A stretch of 10,019 nucleotides of DNA from Lutibacter sp. (GTDB taxonomy: Bacteria; Bacteroidota; Bacteroidia; Flavobacteriales; Flavobacteriaceae): the NCBI GenBank assembly GCA_003516285.1, contig DPCK01000106.1, positions 16,125-26,143 of the forward strand, given 5' to 3'. Positions 6,610 through 10,019 of the stretch are shown here, piece after piece (the first letter of the stretch is position 1; each line of letters begins with the position of its first letter). The position numbers were made by a program, and so were the translations under genes. The notes under the pieces were generated by a model. That model worked only from the letters and a program-made list of their open reading frames with translations. It had not been told where the DNA came from and searched no databases.

Positions 6610-7647
6610 TCACTCCTTGTTTTCTGAAATCATTTGTTTTTTTAGGTAAGAATCTACGCGCAAAGAGGCATTTTCACGAATATCTTCCCAAAATAAATTG
6701 ATGTCGCCTGCGTGGTATCTCTTTTTTACCAAAACCAATAACCGATATGGAAAATGCGGTGTGCTAATCCACAATATGCCATCTTTTACATAAACTTGCA
6801 GTGCCTGTTCATATATTTTATCATTGGTAAATAAAAATCCTTTGTGGTCTGATTGCTCAGATTCATTGCTGTTGTCCCAATCAACCGGATTTGAAACTTC
6901 TGAGCCTTTAAACCATTCCTCATATTTTTTAGGATAATAATTCTTTTTGAAGGTATTCCAACTGACAAATCCGCCAATTTCCGTTGGATTTGTCATCATT
7001 TGAATGGATTTAAACTCATTTTTTTTGATGGCAATTCCGGGCATATAAGCTGCAACCAATTGATTTTGCAATGATTTACCGTCAAAAAATTCTTTTAAAA
7101 GCTGAATTGCGTGCGTGGTTCCCTGACTGTGAGATGCTATGATGATTGGTCGGCCTTTATTGTACTTTTCCAAATAAACTTTAAAAGCTTCTTTAACGTC
7201 ACTGTAAGCCAAATTTAATGCTTCTTTTCCGCCATTTTCATAATTGGTGTAAGATCTTAAATGCGCTTGTCGGTAATAAGGAACATACAATTTCCCGGCT
7301 TTTAAAAATGCAGATGCCTGAAAGTAAACCGCCTTGTCAATAACTTTCACATTTTGAATGGAATCATTTACCGGAACATTCCACCTTAAATCTTTTTTTT
7401 CAATATTTAAAGTTGGATAAATGTAAAAAATATCCGCCTCTAAACCAGTTGTGTTGGTTTGCCAATGTTTTAAATTTTCAGGATAAAAATCGGGTAAAAT
7501 GGCCCAAGTTGCGCTATTTTCATAATTTGGAATCGCAGGTTGCTGTTGTGCAGAAAAAGTTGGAACAACCGCAGTTTTACAGCTGCCTAAAATGAAGGAA
7601 ACTGCAACAATAAAAGCGAATTTAAAACTTTTTGAAAACTTTCTCAT
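6610..7647 (-). CDS. DUF3089 alpha/beta-hydrolase lipoprotein
   Basis: The product has 345 residues. A lipoprotein signal peptide ends at lipobox L20-G-S-C23. The DUF3089 landmarks are present: 'ADIFYIYPTL' (71-80), 'VYFQASAFLKAGKLYVPYYRQAHLRSY' around 107-133, 'LAYSDVKEAFKVYLE', and a nucleophile elbow 'IIIASHSQGT' with Ser174. Later come 'SNPVDW' (252-257) and 'YHAGDINLFWEDIRENASLRV' (311-331), where His312 is the likely catalytic base. The elbow reads S-x-S-x-G instead of the usual G-x-S-x-G of this family. DUF3089 proteins are predicted lipase- or esterase-like serine hydrolases; substrate is unknown. As a lipoprotein it should act in the periplasm or at the outer membrane. Start at ATG 7647 agrees with the signal peptide. 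It lies 74 nt after the glycosyltransferase-like gene on the same strand; no good promoter match is seen in that gap, so it may be read through. Confidence 0.85.
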   Translation of the reverse strand: MRKFSKSFKFAFIVAVSFILGSCKTAVVPTFSAQQQPAIPNYENSATWAILPDFYPENLKHWQTNTTGLEADIFYIYPTLNIEKKDLRWNVPVNDSIQNVKVIDKAVYFQASAFLKAGKLYVPYYRQAHLRSYTNYENGGKEALNLAYSDVKEAFKVYLEKYNKGRPIIIASHSQGTTHAIQLLKEFFDGKSLQNQLVAAYMPGIAIKKNEFKSIQMMTNPTEIGGFVSWNTFKKNYYPKKYEEWFKGSEVSNPVDWDNSNESEQSDHKGFLFTNDKIYEQALQVYVKDGILWISTPHFPYRLLVLVKKRYHAGDINLFWEDIRENASLRVDSYLKKQMISENKE

Positions 7648-7721
7648 TCTGATTTTTAATATTTTTTATTCATTGCCTTTTTATCAAAACCGTTCAATAT
7701 CAGCAAGAAATTCAGAGAATT

Positions 7722-8465
7722 TTACTTCCAATAATCTGCAACCCAAGGAGCGGCCCTTACATAACGATACCATTTTCCCCTGCCGCCAACAATGGCTTTA
7801 TGCGGATTTATTTCACCGTGAAAAATAATTATTTTTGAACCTTTGGGTATTATAGGTTTTTTCCAAAATGCCAAAGGAAACCTTGAAAGACAGTCATACT
7901 TATAGCTTGGGCACCATTCTTTGGGCCAATATTGTAATTTTCCTTTATCATTAATGGCGTGGGTTAAATACTCTTGTTCATTTCTGTGTTGTTTTATCAC
8001 TGCATCAAAATTGGCGATAAAATCATCAAAAACATAACCGTGTTTGCCAATATCAAATCTATACACTGAAGAATTTCCGGTTATTCTCCAAGATCTCCAG
8101 CTATGATCTTTAATAATTCTAAATTCACCTTCAATATCAAAAAAACAATCAATATTATCAACAATTACAATATCCAAATCCAAAAATAAAGCGCGTCCTT
8201 TTAATCCGTACAAATCTTCCTTTAGCGTGGTCAATTTCTTCCACATACGTTCCGGAAGGTTTGAATCTAGATTGATTTCAGGAATTGGAAAACACTGAAC
8301 TTCTTCAGTAATTCCAGTTTCATCATCGGTAAAACAAACCATCTTAAAATCGTAGGTTAAATTTCTATTAACCATTGAATACAATCTATTTACGTAATCG
8401 GCTCCATATAAAGTTCCCCACTTCATACAGAAAATATAATTTGCGCTTTCTTCTTTATTATTCAT
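7722..8465 (-). CDS. Glycosyltransferase-like protein (GT-A fold, DxD motif)
   Basis: The product has 247 residues without signal peptide or membrane segment, so it is cytosolic or peripheral. It opens with 'NYIFCMKWGTLYGADYVNRLYSMV', followed by 'FKMVCFTDD', as in nucleotide-sugar transferases with a Rossmann-like N-terminus. It has a DxD metal/nucleotide-sugar motif in 'RALFLDLDIVIVDN' (Asp96-x-Asp98). Further on come 'GNSSVYRFDIG' (130-140), 'NEQEYLTHAI' (162-171) and the C-terminal 'IIIFHGEINPHKA' (212-224), reminiscent of the HxG..KP region of GT8-type enzymes. Acceptor and donor are unknown; envelope polysaccharide or lipooligosaccharide synthesis would be the default guess. Its ATG (8463-8465) overlaps the end of the methyltransferase gene (stop 8458-8460) by 8 bp, so the two are probably co-transcribed and translationally coupled, an odd pairing. 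Confidence 0.75.
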   Translation of the reverse strand: MNNKEESANYIFCMKWGTLYGADYVNRLYSMVNRNLTYDFKMVCFTDDETGITEEVQCFPIPEINLDSNLPERMWKKLTTLKEDLYGLKGRALFLDLDIVIVDNIDCFFDIEGEFRIIKDHSWRSWRITGNSSVYRFDIGKHGYVFDDFIANFDAVIKQHRNEQEYLTHAINDKGKLQYWPKEWCPSYKYDCLSRFPLAFWKKPIIPKGSKIIIFHGEINPHKAIVGGRGKWYRYVRAAPWVADYWK

Positions 8466-9459
8466 TTTTTTCTAAAATATGTAAATATTCAACTGTTGCA
8501 GTTGCTGTGTGATTCCTGTTTTCAGTTTTATCGGCTTTAAAACGCTGATAATCGGTGGTTTTCAAGCTGTATTTTCCGTAGGTTGACATCACACTTTTCA
8601 CGTCATCTTCTGTCATTAAACCTTCATTGTTATAACTTAAGAAAATATATTTGAAGTTAGCATTTTTTATCAATTCTTCGAAAGAAATTTTGACTTCGTT
8701 TTTTTTGCAATATGATGAACGATAATAACTTCGCAAACCCGTTTTTCCCTGAGGCTCAAAAGAATCATATTTTGCGATGGTGTTCAATAAATGATAATTT
8801 GATCCGTATTGCCGCTCGTTATAAGGCGGATCCAAATATAAAATGTCGCCTTTTATTTTTTTGATTAACGCATTGCTGTCGGCATTAAAAACCTGATGTA
8901 TGTTGCTGTTCAACGTAAATAATGCAGGTTTTAAAATTATTTCCTTTTGGGCCGATTTTTTAATTTTTTTTAAATAAGCGCCATAAACCGATGCCGTGTT
9001 TGCCACTTTATCGGCACTTTCAATTAAGGAAGCCAATAAAAAATAGTAGTCATCGTCTTGGATTTCATCAGCTTTTTTCCAATTTTCAATTTGTTGCCGA
9101 ATCGCATCAATTTTTTTTCCATTTTCAGCAGAAAAATACAATCTTCCTTCTTTCCCTTTTTCGCTGTACTGATGAAACACAAATCCTTCCGATCCTGTTA
9201 AATTATTTAAGAAACTGATGCGATCTTCAAACAATATTTCTTGATGGTTTCCTATGTAATTTCTGTTCAGCACATAGCTGTAAAATTCAACATCATTGGC
9301 AATAACCTGTTTCACGATTGGTTTAAAAGCCCTCCCAACGCTGCCGGTTCCCGCAAACAAATCGCAAAACACCAGGTTCGATAAATCCTTCCCAACCGTT
9401 TCTGTGATGGCGTCTTTTAAAAAGGAAGAAAGCTTGTGTTTAGAACCTATATAATTCAC
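8458..9459 (-). CDS. D12-class adenine-N6 DNA methyltransferase
   Basis: The product has 333 residues if started at GTG 9459, which gives 'MNYIGSKHKL', the canonical beginning of D12-class adenine methyltransferases. The in-frame TTG at 9525 would add 22 residues encoded largely by the short repeat at 9462-9510, so I reject it; no in-frame ATG is available near the start. From the GTG: AdoMet-binding motif I 'DLFAGTGSVG' (33-42), catalytic motif IV D-P-P-Y at 210-213 inside 'ILYLDPPYNERQYGSNYHLL', and 'YIFLSYNNEG' (about 271-280). Motif order I then IV puts it in the alpha group, as Dam and the FokI/StsI-type methylases. It should methylate adenine N6 in a specific DNA site; the target cannot be read from sequence. 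Upstream on the same strand lies a candidate endonuclease gene, so a restriction-modification role is likely; it overlaps the glycosyltransferase gene by 8 bp at its 3' end. Confidence 0.9.
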   Translation of the reverse strand: MNYIGSKHKLSSFLKDAITETVGKDLSNLVFCDLFAGTGSVGRAFKPIVKQVIANDVEFYSYVLNRNYIGNHQEILFEDRISFLNNLTGSEGFVFHQYSEKGKEGRLYFSAENGKKIDAIRQQIENWKKADEIQDDDYYFLLASLIESADKVANTASVYGAYLKKIKKSAQKEIILKPALFTLNSNIHQVFNADSNALIKKIKGDILYLDPPYNERQYGSNYHLLNTIAKYDSFEPQGKTGLRSYYRSSYCKKNEVKISFEELIKNANFKYIFLSYNNEGLMTEDDVKSVMSTYGKYSLKTTDYQRFKADKTENRNHTATATVEYLHILEKNE

Positions 9460-9461
9460 TG

Positions 9462-9510
9462 TTTGATATACGATTTTTGATGTACGATTTACGATTTTTT
9501 GATTTACGAT
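9462..9510. repeat. Short degenerate repeat TTTGATNTACGAT
   Basis: Three copies of the 13-mer TTTGATNTACGAT are present at 9462-9474 (N=A), 9476-9488 (N=G) and 9498-9510 (N=T), with an extra part copy TTTACGAT at 9488-9495. The steps are 14 and 22 nt. The array fills the gap directly upstream of the methyltransferase GTG start, on the strand opposite to transcription. Similar TTTACGATTT strings are, from memory, common between flavobacterial genes. Copies are few and degenerate, so this is not CRISPR. Confidence 0.8.
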
Positions 9511-9551
9511 TTCACAACTCAACAACTACACAATATAACAATTCTACAGTT

Positions 9552-10019
9552 TCATTTTATTGCCCAAATAATATCGGCATAAACTGTGGTGTTTTCAAAA
9601 GAAAAACTTTGAAGCTTTGCCTGGTCAAAATTAAGCAAATAAGCCGAGATTAGTTCTTTGAGCCAGCTAATTTCAGATTTTAATTTCCAATGTGCGTCTT
9701 CTTCCTGATAATTTACCAAAACAATAAAAAGTCGGTTTTTATGATGTTTTCGTTGTTGCTGACTCTGATTTTTATACAGCCACGCAATTAATTCACGTTT
9801 GTGCTGAATTGCATAAGGAACCGATTTACCAAAACCTTTTGGAAAAACGGTTGTTTTATGATCGAACGGAATGTTTTGGATATAAAAGTCGGTGAATTTG
9901 TTATATGAATTTAAATGCGGTTTTACGTTTTCGTGTTCTAAAAAAATGTTTTCAACGCCTTTTGCCGGCCAGAAATTGAACCATCTGTTTAAGGCGTAAT
10001 TCTTTAAATCATCATATTG
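9552..10019 (-). CDS. Candidate PD-(D/E)XK restriction endonuclease, C-terminal part (5' end beyond window)
   Basis: An open frame runs from the window edge to a TGA at 9554-9552 and gives the last 155 residues of a protein. I do not recognise a named family with certainty. The visible part begins 'QYDDLKNYALNRWFNFW' and contains 'NKFTDFYIQNIPFDHKTTVFP', in which Asp44, Asp53 and Lys55 (window numbering) make the D-x8-D-x-K spacing of a PD-(D/E)XK nuclease active site on two adjacent beta strands. Later it has 'VPYAIQHKRELIAWLYKNQ', 'NRLFIVLVNYQEEDAHWKLK' (a hydrophobic core strand followed by charged residues) and ends 'YADIIWAIK'. It lies 92 nt upstream of the adenine methyltransferase on the same strand, the usual arrangement of a Type II restriction-modification pair. 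The nuclease call rests on motif plus context; an unrelated conserved hypothetical is the alternative. The N-terminus is missing, so total length is unknown. Confidence 0.7.
   Translation of the reverse strand, partial: QYDDLKNYALNRWFNFWPAKGVENIFLEHENVKPHLNSYNKFTDFYIQNIPFDHKTTVFPKGFGKSVPYAIQHKRELIAWLYKNQSQQQRKHHKNRLFIVLVNYQEEDAHWKLKSEISWLKELISAYLLNFDQAKLQSFSFENTTVYADIIWAIK

Noticed and set aside
6419..6613. Minus-strand 64-codon frame overlapping the start of the DUF4252 gene
   Set aside because: Overlaps a gene with clear signal peptide in another frame and shows no family features.
9462..9510. CRISPR array
   Set aside because: Repeats are 13 bp, degenerate, nearly abutting, with no spacers and no cas genes.
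9460..9525. TTG start at 9525 for the methyltransferase
   Set aside because: It adds 22 residues that are translated repeat (N-Q-K-I-V-N-R-T-S-K-I-V-Y-Q); the GTG at 9459 gives the canonical MNYIGSKHKL start.

Overview
The window looks like chromosomal DNA from a member of the Bacteroidota, most likely Flavobacteriaceae. The support is: low-GC sequence with A-rich leaders and no clear Shine-Dalgarno sites; two candidate promoters of the Bacteroidota type (TTG, about 20 nt, TAnnTTTG); and a gene content typical of flavobacteria (ComF-family protein, Big_5 Ig-like lipoprotein, short outer-membrane barrels, DUF4252 and DUF3089 lipoproteins, a DinB-family protein, a flavobacterial-type cystathionine gamma-synthase). 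The species call is inference.

Layout. The left part (1-2786) runs rightward: the 3' end of a ComF-family phosphoribosyltransferase gene, a large Ig-like lipoprotein, and a secreted beta-barrel protein. The barrel gene converges on a leftward trans-sulfuration enzyme gene (metB-like) and overlaps it by 9 bp. The metB leader holds two interleaved inverted repeats. A leftward DinB-family gene follows, then two rightward genes: an ArsC/Spx-family thioredoxin-fold protein and a second outer-membrane barrel. A near-perfect 24-bp hairpin at 5956-6007 ends this block and should terminate transcription in both directions.

The right part (6014-10019) is entirely leftward. In transcription order it holds: a partial gene with a PD-(D/E)XK-like motif (candidate restriction endonuclease); a D12-class adenine DNA methyltransferase; a DxD glycosyltransferase-like gene overlapping the methyltransferase by 8 bp; a DUF3089 alpha/beta-hydrolase lipoprotein; and a DUF4252 lipoprotein gene broken by an apparent one-base frameshift in a T5 run. 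A short degenerate repeat (TTTGATNTACGAT, three copies and a part copy) lies between the candidate endonuclease and the methyltransferase start.

The most interesting unit is the endonuclease-methyltransferase pair, which may be an uncharacterised Type II restriction-modification system with a glycosyltransferase gene coupled to it. The other genes are ordinary housekeeping or envelope genes. The DUF4252 frameshift and the metB leader are the next most useful points to check.
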